Positions 51,262-64,000 of a stretch of DNA of 64,000 bases are shown piece by piece; position 1 is the stretch's first letter; each line of letters starts with the position of its first letter. Source of the stretch: Sapria himalayana. Taxonomy: Eukaryota; Streptophyta; Magnoliopsida; Malpighiales; Rafflesiaceae. The stretch lies in the NCBI GenBank assembly GCA_029783825.1, contig JAREIK010004387.1, forward strand, positions 1 to 64,000. Reading direction: 5' to 3'. A model generated the notes under the pieces. The model searched no databases and was not told the origin of the DNA. It worked only from the letters and a program-made list of their open reading frames with translations. Both the position numbers and the translations under genes were made by a program.

Positions 51262-52560
51262 ATTCATATTTTAATGACTTTCAGGTAAAAATAACAAAAC
51301 AAAAGAATTGAAAAATAATTATCTAATTACTTAACTTTTATGTTGGTTATTATTCAAGCAGTAAATAATTATGTTCTTATTGTTAATATAAATTCTTTTG
51401 TCATTTTTCTACTTTATAGAATAAATGCACATGGGCACTCAAATTTGATGGAAAGATAAAGTCATTATGGGAGATCAAAGCTACTCAACAACATTCTTAT
51501 TTTGTCCCTAAATTAAAGAAAATGAAAGCAATACCTATTTTTATATCCGAGGAAGACTGGCCCGAGAGGCTTAATTTTTGGGATGAGCCAGATGTGAAGA
51601 AAAATCAAATATTTCCAGCAAAAATCAACGAAGTGAGGTTGCTGGACTAGGTATAGGAATCTGTCAACACACAGGAGGTTCGAAGTAGAGCATTGAGCAT
51701 GCTCGAGATTTTGTACAAATTTAAAATTCTAAACATATTTATATTTTGTGGTTGTCCTAATAGTCTAATAATTATAATCTCTGCATGGTTTTAATAATTT
51801 TGTTAAATTTTGTTATCATTTGTTTTTTTATGAATTAATAAAAACATATTCTAGGATGGAGTATTGGGTCAAGATCCAAATTTTTATGAGACATTCAAAA
51901 AGATACATGTGAAGAAAGTGGATGGTCAGTATGTTGACAATAATTCTTAGATGATTGTAGTAAGAAATTATAATATTAATTAGAATTTATAAAACTACAG
52001 TACATTATGAAAATTATTTTGAATGTAAAATATTTATTTTATTTTTTGTAAATCTAGAATAGTTTTTATCTCTATTTTATCTCAGGATCTAATAGAGGAA
52101 CGTGTGATAGCTGCTCATCAACAAGTTGAGGGTTCTATGGATCTTCAACCAATTGACTATGATCCTATTTATTTGGAGACAATTGGAGGTCGAAAGAAGC
52201 AGCGAGTGTACGGAATTGGTTCTAAGGGAGTGGCAATTTGTTGTAGCAGTCGTGCTTCTAATTCATCTGTATCAGCAATAGTGGAATAGGTGGTCGAACA
52301 ACAAGCATTGGAAGCAAATGAACGTATTATAGATATGGAAACCGAAATAAAAAAGAAGGATGAGCAGATAACTAATTTGATGGAAGAAATGCAAGAAAAT
52401 AAAGAATTTAAAAAAACAATGCAACAGCAGATGTCCTATATGGAGTCACAGTTAGCAGCATTGGCGCATAAGATAGCATTTTGAGATCCAGCTGTGAATC
52501 CTCACAGGAGAGGCAAGCATTCCCTACAAATTATGAGGATTGAGTATGAGAATTATTTCT
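51262..52560 (+). pseudogene. tnpA-like gene of element D, best-preserved C-terminal exons
   Basis: Exons are recognised by homology and splice sites: ~51262-51292 (end of exon 2), 51420-51710 (WALKFDGKIKSLWEIKA and ISEEDWPERLNFWDE), 51855-51960 (DPNFYETFKKIHVKKVDGQ) and 52086-52484. The last exon reads DLIEERVIAAHQQVEGSMDL, QPIDYDPIYLETIGGRKKQR, then after one stop (TAG at 52287) a coiled coil, ERIIDMETEIKKKDEQITNL, ending ALAHKIAF-stop. The Transposase_24-like core and coiled coil imply a DNA-binding, oligomerising partner of the transposase. The first exon is missing and the gene cannot be expressed whole. Confidence 0.78.
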
Positions 52561-53040
52561 GAACTATTATTTATTTTTGTCTATGTGTAGCAAATAATTT
52601 TGATATTTTTTGCAAGTTTCAATTTTTTTATTCTAGTATTATTCTTTGCTTTTCCAATAAACCAAATTATGAATCTTTGTAGGACACATTTTGTGAGAGA
52701 AAAGAAAAAATCTTGATTCAAAGGATTCAAACATTACCACGGTCCTTCCAATGCACGTGTCTCATATTTACATATTTCAGCTTTATCAAAAAGAGGGGTA
52801 GCTTATCTTATCTTTATTATTCTAAAAATATTTTATTTTTGCACTCTCTTTATCTCTAAACATAATTGGTGGACATCTTTTGGATTTTTGTTAAAGCTGT
52901 ATGATAATCAACTTTAATTTGTGTTTGTTTATGTCTATATTATTTGTTTTTATATATCTGTGAATATATTTTTGTGTCTCTGAATTTTTTGGGTAGAGTT
53001 TTAGCCTATTATAGGTATGTAAAAGTATATTTTCAGCAGC
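52561..53040 (+). other. 3' region of the element D tnpA-like gene
   Basis: It is collinear with 14640-15112 of element A up to TAGGTATGTAAAAG at about 53020, where a GC-rich minisatellite replaces the P-loop kinase fragment. No gene is present. Confidence 0.6.
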
Positions 53041-53054
53041 GATAGCTACGACAG

Positions 53055-53500
53055 TGACGACAACAACGATAGTGGTAAAAGTAGAAGCGGCGGCCGCGGC
53101 GGCATCAGTGGCCGTGGCGGCATCATCGGCCACGGCGGCATCAGCGGCCACGGAGGCATCAGTGGCCATGGCGGCATCAGCGGCCACGGCGGCATCAGCG
53201 GCCACGGCGGCATCAGCGGCCACGGCGGCATCAGCGGCCACGGCGGCATCAGCGGCCACAGTGGCATCAGCGGCCGCATCGGCATCAACTGCCGCAGAGG
53301 CAACGGTGGCCACCGCCGCAGCAACGGCAGTGACAGCAGTAGTGGCGGTGGTGTCTGCGGCAAAACCGGCAGTAGTGGTAGCAGTAGCGGCATCAGCAGT
53401 GGTAGTGGTAGCAGTAGCAGCATCGGCAGTGGTAGTGGTAGTGACAGTAGCATTAGTGGTAGGAGTGGCAGGAGTAGCGGGAGTAGCAGTAACAACAAAA
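53055..53500. repeat. GC-rich minisatellite, 18-bp unit GGCGGCATCAGCGGCCAC
   Basis: About 10 near-perfect 18-bp units lie between roughly 53095 and 53290, followed by degenerate GGCAGTAGTGGTAGC words. It translates to Ala/Ser/Thr repeats on the plus strand and is open in several frames on both strands. The composition contrasts sharply with the surrounding AT-rich DNA. I do not treat the long open frames as genes. Confidence 0.9.
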
Positions 53501-53504
53501 TATG

Positions 53505-53715
53505 TGGTATTTACGTACGTATATAGTCAATATACACATACATATAATACTACAGTAATTTATGTACATATATACTGTGTATATATATGTACTCAGTATA
53601 TATGTGCACTTAATACTCCAATTTATATGTACAATTTACTAAAGTAATATATGTACGAGTGAAATACTAGTATATATGTACATATTTACTGCAGTAATAT
53701 ATATTTCAAAAAATA
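53505..53715. repeat. TATAC repeats, element D
   Basis: Degenerate ATATATGTACATATATAC units sit between the minisatellite and the 3' block, the same order as in elements A and B. Confidence 0.8.
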
Positions 53716-53739
53716 GTTTTTTTTTATTTATTTTGATTT

Positions 53740-53970
53740 GATTTGGTGGTTTAAATTTCATACAAATATGGTACTGCATTGTTTTCCATACGAAGCTTGT
53801 ATAAGTAAAGACATATTTCAACAAACATGGTGCACCTTGACTCGGAAAGCATTTTCGCTGCGGAAAGTTGGTGATCGGAGGAGCAGAGGGAAAGAAAGCA
53901 ATATCAATGCATTGATAAATTATACTGTATGCATAGTCGGTAGATACATTGATTAATAAAATGTAATATA
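53740..53970 (+). other. Conserved 3' block of the element, copy D
   Basis: Here the plus-strand frame from the ATG at 53768 is open for about 60 codons (MVLHCFPYEACISKDIFQQT...), but the other four copies do not keep this frame, so it is probably chance. It ends in TTGATTAATAAAATGTAATA, a plausible polyadenylation region. Confidence 0.6.
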
Positions 53971-54114
53971 TTTTTTATTATTTTATTATTTTAGTTATTT
54001 AAAATATTATATTAGAATAACTTATTAAATGATTTTTTTTGTTTAATTTAAAATTTTAATTTATAGTTTCTGTTTTTATTAAATTTAATTTAAATATATT
54101 AAATTATTTAATTA

Positions 54115-54250
54115 AATTTTTGTTGAAACTGTATGATGATCAACTGTAATTTTTGTTTGTTCATGTCTATAATAACTATTTTTATATATCGTTTAATATG
54201 GTTGCATTTTTCCAAATTTTTTGGGTAGAGTTTTTGCATATTATTGGCAT
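54115..54250 (+). repeat. Tandem duplicate of the element D 3' region
   Basis: GTTGAAACTGTATGATGATCAAC ... GGGTAGAGTTTTTGCATATTATTGGCATGTAAAAG repeats 52890-53035 with substitutions, and is again followed by a GC-rich minisatellite. Confidence 0.7.
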
Positions 54251-54254
54251 GTAA

Positions 54255-54642
54255 AAGCCTATTATCAGAAACAGTAGCCACGACAGTGGTAGTAGCCATG
54301 GCAGTGTTGGCAGTGGTGGAAATGGTGCCAGAAGCTGCAGTGGTGGCAGTGGCAGCAGCAGAGGTGGTAGTGGTAATTGCGACATCGGCAGCGGCAACAG
54401 CGGCGGTAGCATTGGTAGCAGCAGTAGTGATGGTAGCAGTTGTAGCGGAGGTAGCGGAGGCAACGGAGGAAGCAGAGGAAGCGGCAGCATTAGTGGCAGT
54501 GGCAGTGGCAGCGGCGGCAGCGGCAGTGGTGATAGGGGTGGCAGCAGTAGTGGCAGCGGTGGTAGTGGCGGGAGTTGCAACGGTGGTAGTGGAAGCAGCC
54601 TATGTAGCGATGACTGCACCAGCAGTGGCAGTAGCACCTGCC
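54255..54642. repeat. GC-rich minisatellite 2, degenerate GGCAGTGGT/GGTAGCAGT words
   Basis: This is the second GC-rich block after the duplicated 3' region. Units are GCN codon-like (Val/Ala on the plus strand). It abuts the GATA array at 54645. No gene was identified. Confidence 0.88.
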
Positions 54643-54644
54643 AA

Positions 54645-57600
54645 ATATAAAGATACATAGACAGATAAATAAATACATAGACAGATAGATAATTAGATAA
54701 AAAAAAGTTAGACATATATACAGATATAAAGATAATTAGACAAACATATTGATAGTTTGACAAATAGATAGATAGACAAATATATCGATAGACAAAAAAA
54801 TTGATGGATAGATAGATAGATGGATAGATGGATAGAAAGATAGATGGATATACAACTATATAGATATATAGACTGATAAATAGACAAAGAAAAATATAGA
54901 TAGAGAGAAAGATAGATTGGTAGATAGATAAATAAACAAATAAATAGAAAGATAGATTGGTAGATAGATAAATAAACAAATAAATAGATAAATAGATTGA
55001 TAGATAGACATATTGACAAATATATAGGTACACATATAGATTGATAGACATATAAATAGATATATAGACAGATAGATAAATAAATAGATAGATAGATATA
55101 TAGTTAGATAGATAGATTGATAGGCATATCGATAGACAAATAGATACACAGATAGATATACAAATAGATAGACAAATAGATAGAAATATAGATACACAAA
55201 TAAATATAATAAAAGATAGGCAGACATATAGAAAGATAAGTAGATAGACTGATAAATAGACAAATAGACAGAGAGATATCTAAACAGATAGAAAGTTAAA
55301 TAGACATATAGAAATATAGAGAGATAAATAGATAGATAGATGGAAAAATATATAGATAGATAGATAAAAATATAGATAGTCAGATAGATAGATAGACATG
55401 AAGATAGACAGACAATAAATAGTTAAATAGAAAGTCAATTAAAAAGACTCGTAGCTAGATACATAAATAAAAAGGAAGACGAATAGATAGATAGATATGG
55501 ATGTATAGATAGACAAATAGATAGTCATATAGATAGATAGAAAGATGGATAGATAGATACATAGATAGATAGATAAATGAATAAATAGATTGTCAGATAG
55601 ATAGATAGATATATATATATATATAGGTAGATACATAGATTGTTAGATAAGCAGATAGATAGATAGATACATATGTATATAGTTAGAATAATTGATTGAT
55701 AGACAAATTGATAATTAGAATAATAGATAGATATATAGACATATTTAAGACAATTTGATAGATAGATTGATAGATTGATCGATAGAAAGATAGATAGACA
55801 GATTGATAAACATATAGATAGATAGATAAATATATAAATATATATAGAAAGATAAGCAGATAGACAGATAGATAAATAGGTAGAAGGATAGTTAGATAGA
55901 CATATAGATATGCAGATTGATAGATAGATAGATAAACCTATAGATGAAAAAAAAGATATATAGATAGATAAAAAGATAGATAGATAGATAGATAAATATA
56001 TTGTTAGACAAATAGATTGATAGATATATAGACAAATAGATAGATAAATAGATAGATTAATAGATAGATTGAAAGATAGAAAGAAAGATACAAAGACAGA
56101 CAAATAAGATAGAAAAATAAATAGACATATAGATAGAAATATATATAGACATATAGATAGATAGATATATAGACTGATAGATATAGAGATAGATAGACAA
56201 ATAGATAGATATATATAGAGATAGACAAAAAGATAGATATTTATATAGATAGATGGAAAAACATTTAGATATAAAAAATAAATTGATTGATATATAGATA
56301 GATTGATAGAAAGATATAATCAAATAGATAGACAAATATATAGAGAGAGATAAATAGAAAGACAAATAGAAAGACAAATTAGATAGGCAAATAAATAGAT
56401 AGAGAAATATATAGATAGACAGATAGATTAATAGATAGATAAAGATATAGATAGATTAATTGATTGAATGATTGACACATAGGCATATTAATATATAGAT
56501 AGATAGATAGATAGTTAGGCAAATAGATATACAAACATATAGATTGATTGATAGATAGATTTATAGATAGTTAGTTAGTTAGTTAGATAGATAAACAAAT
56601 AGATAGACAGTAAGATAGATAGAGAGATAGATAGATAGATAGATAGACAAATAGATAGTTAGATAGATAGAGAGATATATAGATAGATAGTAAAATATTT
56701 AGATAGAAAGAAAGACAGAGAGATAGATAGATTGATAGATAGTTAAATAGACAGATAGACACATATATATAGATAGATTGATAGATAGACAGTTAGATAG
56801 AAAGATATAAAGAGAGAAAGATAGACTGATAAATAGACAGATATATAGATCAATAGATAGACAGATAAATAGACGGAAAGATAGACAGATAGATAAATAT
56901 ATAAATAGATAGAAAGATAGGTAAACATATTGATTGATAGATAATAAAATAGGGAGATAGATAGTCTGGTTGATAGATAGACTGATTGATACATTTATAG
57001 ATAGATTGATAAATAGATTGATAGACAAATTGATAGATAGATTAATAGATATATTGATATACAGATAAATTGATAAATAGATATATAGATAAACACATAT
57101 ATAGGCAGATAGATAGAAAAATAGATGGACAGATAGATAGATAGATAGACTTTTAGAAAGATATGTAGATAGATAGATAGATAGATTGACATATAGATTG
57201 ACATATATATAGAAAGAAAGAATGATATATAGATATATAGATATATAGATTGACAGCTAGATTAATTGATAGATATATAGATCGATTGATATATAGATAG
57301 ACAAATAGTTAGATAGATAGATAGAAAGATAGATTAACAAATAGATAGATAGATAGATAGATAGAAAAATAGATCTACATATATAAAGATAGATAGATAT
57401 ATAGATAGATAGATAAACATATAAATATATAGATATATTGATTGATATATAGATAGAGAGATCGACTGATAGATAGAAAGATAGAGATATAGATAGAAAA
57501 AATATTAGAAAGATAGATAGACAAATAGTTAAATAGATAGATAAATAGATAGATAGATATAGAGATATAGATAGATAGATAGATAGATATGTATACAAAT

Positions 57601-58999
57601 AATAATACAAATAGATAGATAGATAGATAAAAGAAAGATAGATAGATAGATAGACACATAGATAGTTTGATAAATAGATAGATAGATAGATACATACATA
57701 GAAAGATACATAATAAATATATAGATACACAGATAGATAGACACATAGATAAACACATGGATAGATATATAGATAGACAAATCGAAATGAAAATAGATAG
57801 ATATATAGAAATATAGTTAAAGAGTTAGATATCAATACAAATAATTAGATAGATAGATAGACAAATAGATAGATAGATAGACAGATATACATATAGATAG
57901 ACATAAAAATAAATATATCGATAGATAGACAAATAGATAGAAAGATTGACAGACAAAGAGACACAAAGTTAGGTAGATAGATAGATAGATAAAAAGATAA
58001 ACAAATAGACATTCTTATAGATATATAGATAGATAGATAATCAGGTAAACATATAGATAGACACATAGATAGAAAATTAGATAGACAAATAGAAAAGCAA
58101 ATAGATAGATATATATTAATATAGATAAAGAGTTAGATATCAAAAAAATAGATAGATAGACATAAAAATTGACATATAGAAAGACAGATAAATAGATAAA
58201 AAGAATGATAGACAAATTGACACAAAGTTAGGTAGATAGATAGATATATAAAAAGATAGACAGATAGATAGTCATATAGATAGATAGATAGATAGATAAT
58301 CAGATAAACAGACAGATAGACACATAGATACACATAGATAGATAGATAAACACATAGACAGACATACAAACAAATTGATAGAAAGACAGATACACAAACA
58401 GATAGACAAGCAGATAGACAGACAAATTGACAAATAGATATACATATAGATAAACAGAAAGAAAGAAAGATAGATAGATAGAAAGATTGATAGACAAATA
58501 GACAAATAGATAGATAGTCAGATAGAATGATAGATAGATAGATCGAAATATAGATTCAAATATAGATAGACAAGTAGATAGACAAACAAATAGATAGATA
58601 TATAGAAAGATAAATAGAAAGATAGATAGAAATACATTTAGATAGAGTGATAGATAGATAGTTAAATAGATATATAGATAGACATATAGACACAGAGAAA
58701 TATATATTTAGACATATAGACAGAGAGCTAGTTAGATAGATTAAAAGATAGATAGATATATAGATAGATAAATATATATACTGATAGATAGTCACAAAAA
58801 AGATAGATAGATAGTAGATACACAGATAGATAGACAGATAGACAGGTTGATAGTAATAAAATAGATTAACAGATAGACATACAGATCGACAAATAGATAG
58901 ATAGAGAGATAAACATGCATATATAAAGATAGATAGATAGATATATAGATAAATAGATAGATAAAAAAATAGATTAAAAACAAATAGACAAATAGATAA
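54645..58999. repeat. Long degenerate (GATA)n microsatellite array 4
   Basis: It has the same orientation as array 2 and opposite to arrays 1 and 3. The left border is the element D minisatellite and the right border is the AT-rich 5' region of element E. No gene was found. Confidence 0.97.
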
Positions 59000-60049
59000 T
59001 ACAAAAAAATTATCTAAATAAGGACTAAAATAACTTTTTTTATGATGTATTAATTTTAAAAAATATATATAAAAAATTTTCTAAACTTTTAATTAAAGTA
59101 ACATTAATAATTAAATCATAAGTATAATAATTTTTTTCGATATTTTAAATATTAAATTAACATACACTAAAATTTCTACTAATATAAATATAAAATTATT
59201 CATAGTATTATAAGATATAAAATATTTTCAAAAAAATTAAATTGACAAATAAACTAGTAAATATTAATATTATTATAAGAATAAAAAAATTATATGATTA
59301 TAGGAAACTTTTAAAAAAAATTAATACAAAATTAAAAAATCTTTAAATATAATAAAAATATAAAATTTTTCTATAAAGATAAAAAAAATTAATTAATATT
59401 TTAAAATAAATACATAAATGTTTTCTCCTACTAAAATTTATAAGAATTAAATAATTGAGTAATATTTTTACTATTAGCTTTTAATATTAAGTCTTTATAA
59501 AAATAATAAATATAATTTTTTTGAATTATATTCTCACTTTAAGTATTTTTTGAATTTAAAAAATTAATAATGATATCAAATAATATGAAATTTTATGCCT
59601 TTACAATTATTTCATATTATCATCATAAAAATTAATATAAATTCTTAAAAATTTATAACCATAAAATATAAATTTATATATTTTTTAACATTAAGAGTAT
59701 TTTATAACCCTTAGGAGAGTGGCTAGAAGACAAATCATCTTTTCATGTAAGTCTTATTTTATGAACTTTGTTAATTTTGTAGCTATTTGATATTTTTATA
59801 TAAGGCTAAACATATATATATATTTTAAATTTTTTATATATTTATTGTTTAATTAATATTATAATAAAAAATTGTAAGGTGTTTGTTTTTCATGTGTACC
59901 TTGCTACATGCACATTAATTTTATTGAACAATTTTTGATAGTAAATAAAATAAATGAGTCTTTTTATCTTATATATATATTGTTTATTTAATGTTTTAAT
60001 AATTAATAATATAATTATTTTTGTAATATATATATATATATATTCACTT

Positions 60050-60175
60050 ATTGTCGAGACTCGAGAGACAACTCTAACAAGTGAAGTGCAAGTCCTCCGT
60101 AGTCCACCATTTATTTCTCAACACCGACGCATCAAAATTTAATCGAAGATAAACGATACTTTTTATTGATTTGAG
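60050..60175 (+). other. Candidate 5' untranslated exon of element E
   Basis: A stretch of normal composition (GAGACTCGAGAGACAACTC ... CATCAAAATTTAATCGAAG) ends at TTTGAG|GTATGTTT, a donor-like site. The matching leader in element B is at 34735-34680 on the reverse strand. Confidence 0.45.
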
Positions 60176-61298
60176 GTATGTTTTATACCCTAATTCTTCA
60201 TCGATTATCTTAATGCAAGCATGTGCATTTTAATTATGTTATTTCTTTTATTGAAATCCTTCTTCATTAATCACCATGGTATGCTTGGATTGCTTATATA
60301 AACTTATTCGTATACATACTCCATTCATTTGTGATATTATAATTCTAATTGTGTGGATGTTGATGGTGCATAGTAGGAATGCCGACTTGATATCTACATC
60401 AATATACATAACTATATATAAACAGTATACATAAACTTAAGTGTATTTTATATAAGTGTATTTTAACATAACTATACATCAATATGCATGTGTGATATAA
60501 TTTGAATTTCTTATTTAAGTGTATTTTACTATCTCTATAGCTATAAAAATAGTATACATAAACATAATTATATATAAATATAACAACATATATTTAATAT
60601 ACATACATACATATATATATATATAGAAATTATATATAAATGTATTTAACAATATGTATATCAACATATTACTATATATAAATGTATTTATCAACATTAA
60701 TACCTATACATAGCCATATGTCTAATTATATTTAATTACATGAAAAAATATATATAACTACATCTACATGTATATCTACATGCTTTATAAACTTAATATC
60801 CATTCATATCATTTATCTCATTTTGGATATTGTATAAATCTTTATCATTTTCCCATATATTTTAGGAACTTAAATTTAATTTTTTCAATCTTAAATGTTT
60901 TTTATTGTATTTTTATATGTGTTTATAAATCATTATGATTTAATATGTTTAGGGTTTGCATTTTTGTTTTACTTAATATCATTTAACTAAAATTGATTTC
61001 TAATAAAATGTTCATTTGTTAAAATTCATTTTGTAAATTTCAAAACAAATAATAATATGTTTGTGTAATAAATATTATAAAAAATTTCTAAAATATATAT
61101 GTGATGTAGTTTCAATTTATTAAAGTATAGACATTTATACATAATGGCATATGATTATATAAATATAAACCTTATATAAAGATTATTCGGATGCAAACAT
61201 CATGTAATTGAAATCAAAATCACTAAAACCCCAAAAATATAAACAGTAGATGAAAAAATTTTAAAAAATGAAAAATTATAGTTTAATTTATTTTGTAG

Positions 61299-61355
61299 AG
61301 TCAAACTCATGTTAGGTTAAATGAAACTAAATTTACGAATTGGTTAAAAAATTAT
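61299..61355 (+). pseudogene. Exon scrap resembling the CACTA transposase segment between DUF4218 and DUF4216
   Basis: Between an acceptor (TTTTGTAG) and a donor (AAATTAT|GTGAGTATA) the frame reads SQTHVRLNETKFTNWLKNY without a stop. CACTA tnp2 proteins usually carry an H-N..F..W-F-K-type motif at this place. The rest of the transposase is absent, so this is an isolated remnant. The assignment rests on one short motif. Confidence 0.4.
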
Positions 61356-61699
61356 GTGAGTATAATTAAGTTGTTTATTTTTGAATTATTTAATTTATTA
61401 GTATCTTTTATTTGTTAATATCATTTTTTTAATTTATGTCACAAGCAATTGAACTTCAAATATAGACTAATATCATAAATATAGACATATTTGTGAATAT
61501 TATACGATATGTTAAAAATGTATCTATATAACATATAATTATACAATATGTTAAAAATCATGTTAGTTTAATTGAACTTCAAATAAAGATATTAAAAATA
61601 TAGATATTAAAAATATAGATATTAAAATCATGTTAGTTTAATTAATTATACAATATAGATATTAAAAATATAGATATTAAAATCATGTTAATATCTATA

Positions 61700-62040
61700 T
61701 TTTTCATTTTTTTAATATAGTTATACTCTATATGTATAACTATATGTATAACTATAAATATGTTATATATAAGTATATATTTAACTACATACATATTTAT
61801 AACTATATATGTATACTATATATAAATATTTGTATGACTATGTAATACTCTATATAATTAAATATAATTATATCTGTATATATATGTATACCTATATGTA
61901 TTCATATAATTAAATTTATATATTTATTTAAAACTTTTTATATATTTATGTATAAATACTTATAACTCCTTGTATGAATATATCTATATATAATTATATG
62001 TTTAACTATATATAACTCTATTTTTAATTATATATACTAT
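61700..62040 (+). repeat. AT-rich intronic satellite, element E, left of the ARF insertion
   Basis: TATAACTATATGTATAAC-type sequence, interrupted at 62041-62057 by the target-site duplication of the ARF retrocopy and resuming at 62970. Confidence 0.75.
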
Positions 62041-62969
<929 letters not shown>

Positions 62970-64000
62970 ACTATAAATAATTTTCTTTAACTATATGTGT
63001 AACTATAAAATATTATACATAACTATATTTAAAAATATAATTAACAACATATATTTAATATACATTTTTATAAATTAGTATATAAAAATTATTTTACCAT
63101 ATATATACCTATAGATAACTATATGCATACATATATAAATTTAGATAAAAAATATATATATACATACATGTATTAATATAAGTATAACTATATTTGTAAC
63201 TATATGTATAACCACATGTAACTATATTTATAATTAAATGTATAATAACATACAACATTATGTTTAACTATATGTGTATAACTATATATAAATAGTTGGA
63301 TAACTATATATAAATATTTGTATAACTATATAACACTCTATATAATTAAATATAACTATATTTATAACTATGTATACATATATGTAAATTTATATATTTA
63401 TTTATATAGTTATATATTTATGTATAACTATTTGTATGAATATATTTATATATAACTATATGTTTAACTAAATAAAAATTTTTATAGCTATATATACTAT
63501 ATGTATAATAACACATAACTATAAATAATTGTATCTTATTATATGTATAACTATAAAAGCTTTATACATAACTATATTTAAATATATAATTTACAACTTA
63601 TATTTAATATTCATTTGTATATATTAGTATAAAAAAACGTATTTTATCATATCTTTACATATACATAACTATATGTATAAATATATAAAATTATATGATA
63701 TACCTACATGTATACATATAAGTATAACTGTATGTGTAACTATATGTATAACCACATGTAACTATATTTACAATTACATGTAGAACAACATACAACATTA
63801 TGTTTAATTATATGTGTATAACTATATATAAATATTTGTAAAACTAAATAAAACTTTATATAATTAAATATAATTACATTTTTAACTATTTATACATATG
63901 TGTATACATATTATAAATCTAAATATTTGTTTATAACTTTGTATAAATTTATGCAAAATTAAATATAACTACACATGTCAATATATATATATATATATAA
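62970..64000 (+). repeat. AT-rich intronic satellite of element E, about two units
   Basis: The marker AACATACAACATTATGTTTAA occurs near 63247 and 63787, and the ATATTTAATAT(A/T)CATTT marker near 63050 and 63600, giving a period close to 545 bp. It continues beyond the window end. No gene is present. Confidence 0.85.

Larger units (their letters stand above)
51051..54640 (+). mobile_element. Element D, 5'-truncated CACTA tail with tnpA-like exons
   Basis: It starts after the TCTA array and a ~110-bp dispersed repeat. It lacks the terminus, 5' region, transposase and first tnpA exon, and keeps tnpA exons 2-5, a 3' region, two GC-rich minisatellites, a TATAC block and one 3' block. It ends at the GATA array. 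The part at 54115-54250 duplicates 52890-53035, so the tail was tandemly duplicated. Confidence 0.7.

Noticed and set aside
53054..53647. 197-codon Ala/Ser/Thr frame and the overlapping reverse Leu/Pro-rich frames
   Set aside because: These are translations of an 18-bp GC-rich minisatellite that is open on both strands. There is no unique sequence, and the frame runs on into TATAC repeats.
53768..53956. A ~60-codon frame in the 3' block of element D
   Set aside because: The other four copies of the block have stops in this frame, so conservation does not support it.
54182..55051. 289-codon reverse frame
   Set aside because: It fuses a GATA array translation to a GC-rich minisatellite translation.
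60515..60697. Reverse-strand frame rich in Ile/Tyr/Met
   Set aside because: It is a translation of AT-rich satellite text with no conserved counterpart.

Overview
This is a nuclear window from a land plant, almost certainly an angiosperm. It is strongly AT-rich, has no intact host gene, and consists almost entirely of CACTA-type (En/Spm, CMC superfamily) DNA transposons in several orientations, plus very long degenerate TCTA/GATA microsatellites. The plant assignment rests on CACTA termini (CACTACAAGAAA), tnp2-type transposase relics, a fragment of the plant-specific BASIC PENTACYSTEINE family, and a plant-like ARF1 retrocopy. I cannot name the species.

Layout. 1-7898: TCTA array. 7899-19185: CACTA element A (+), a deletion derivative that has lost nearly all of its transposase gene but keeps a decayed tnpA-like gene and fragments of host genes (P-loop kinase, BPC/GAGA-binding factor, NAT10). 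19186-22650: GATA array. 22651-36594: CACTA element B (-), with the most complete but inactivated transposase (transposase-associated, Transposase_21, DUF4218 and DUF4216 regions), a tnpA-like relic, and captured P-loop kinase and spliceosomal SmF fragments. A and B lie tail to tail around the GATA array, so 7.9-36.6 kb is a huge imperfect inverted repeat with near-identical CACTA ends at its outer edges. 36595-41110: element C (-), a gene-less derivative with a second NAT10 fragment and a GC-rich, GAGCTC-rich insertion. 41110-51050: TCTA array. 51050-54640: element D (+), tnpA-like exons and two GC-rich minisatellites. 54645-58999: GATA array. 59000-64000: element E (+), 5' region and AT-rich intronic satellite, interrupted by an ARF1 processed pseudogene with a perfect 17-bp target-site duplication.

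How the parts relate. A to E are copies of one CACTA lineage with a shared plan: terminal repeat, subterminal GCTA-rich motifs, AT-rich 5' region with a ~540-570-bp tandem repeat, CT microsatellite, transposase gene, tnpA-like gene, then a tail mixing 24-bp palindromic TATAC repeats, captured host exons and a conserved 3' block. No copy can encode an intact transposase from this window. The tail of the element is where host exons accumulated, and different copies carry different ones. About 25.6 kb (40%) of the window is tetranucleotide array. All long open frames there are trivial products of a stop-free repeat and are not genes.
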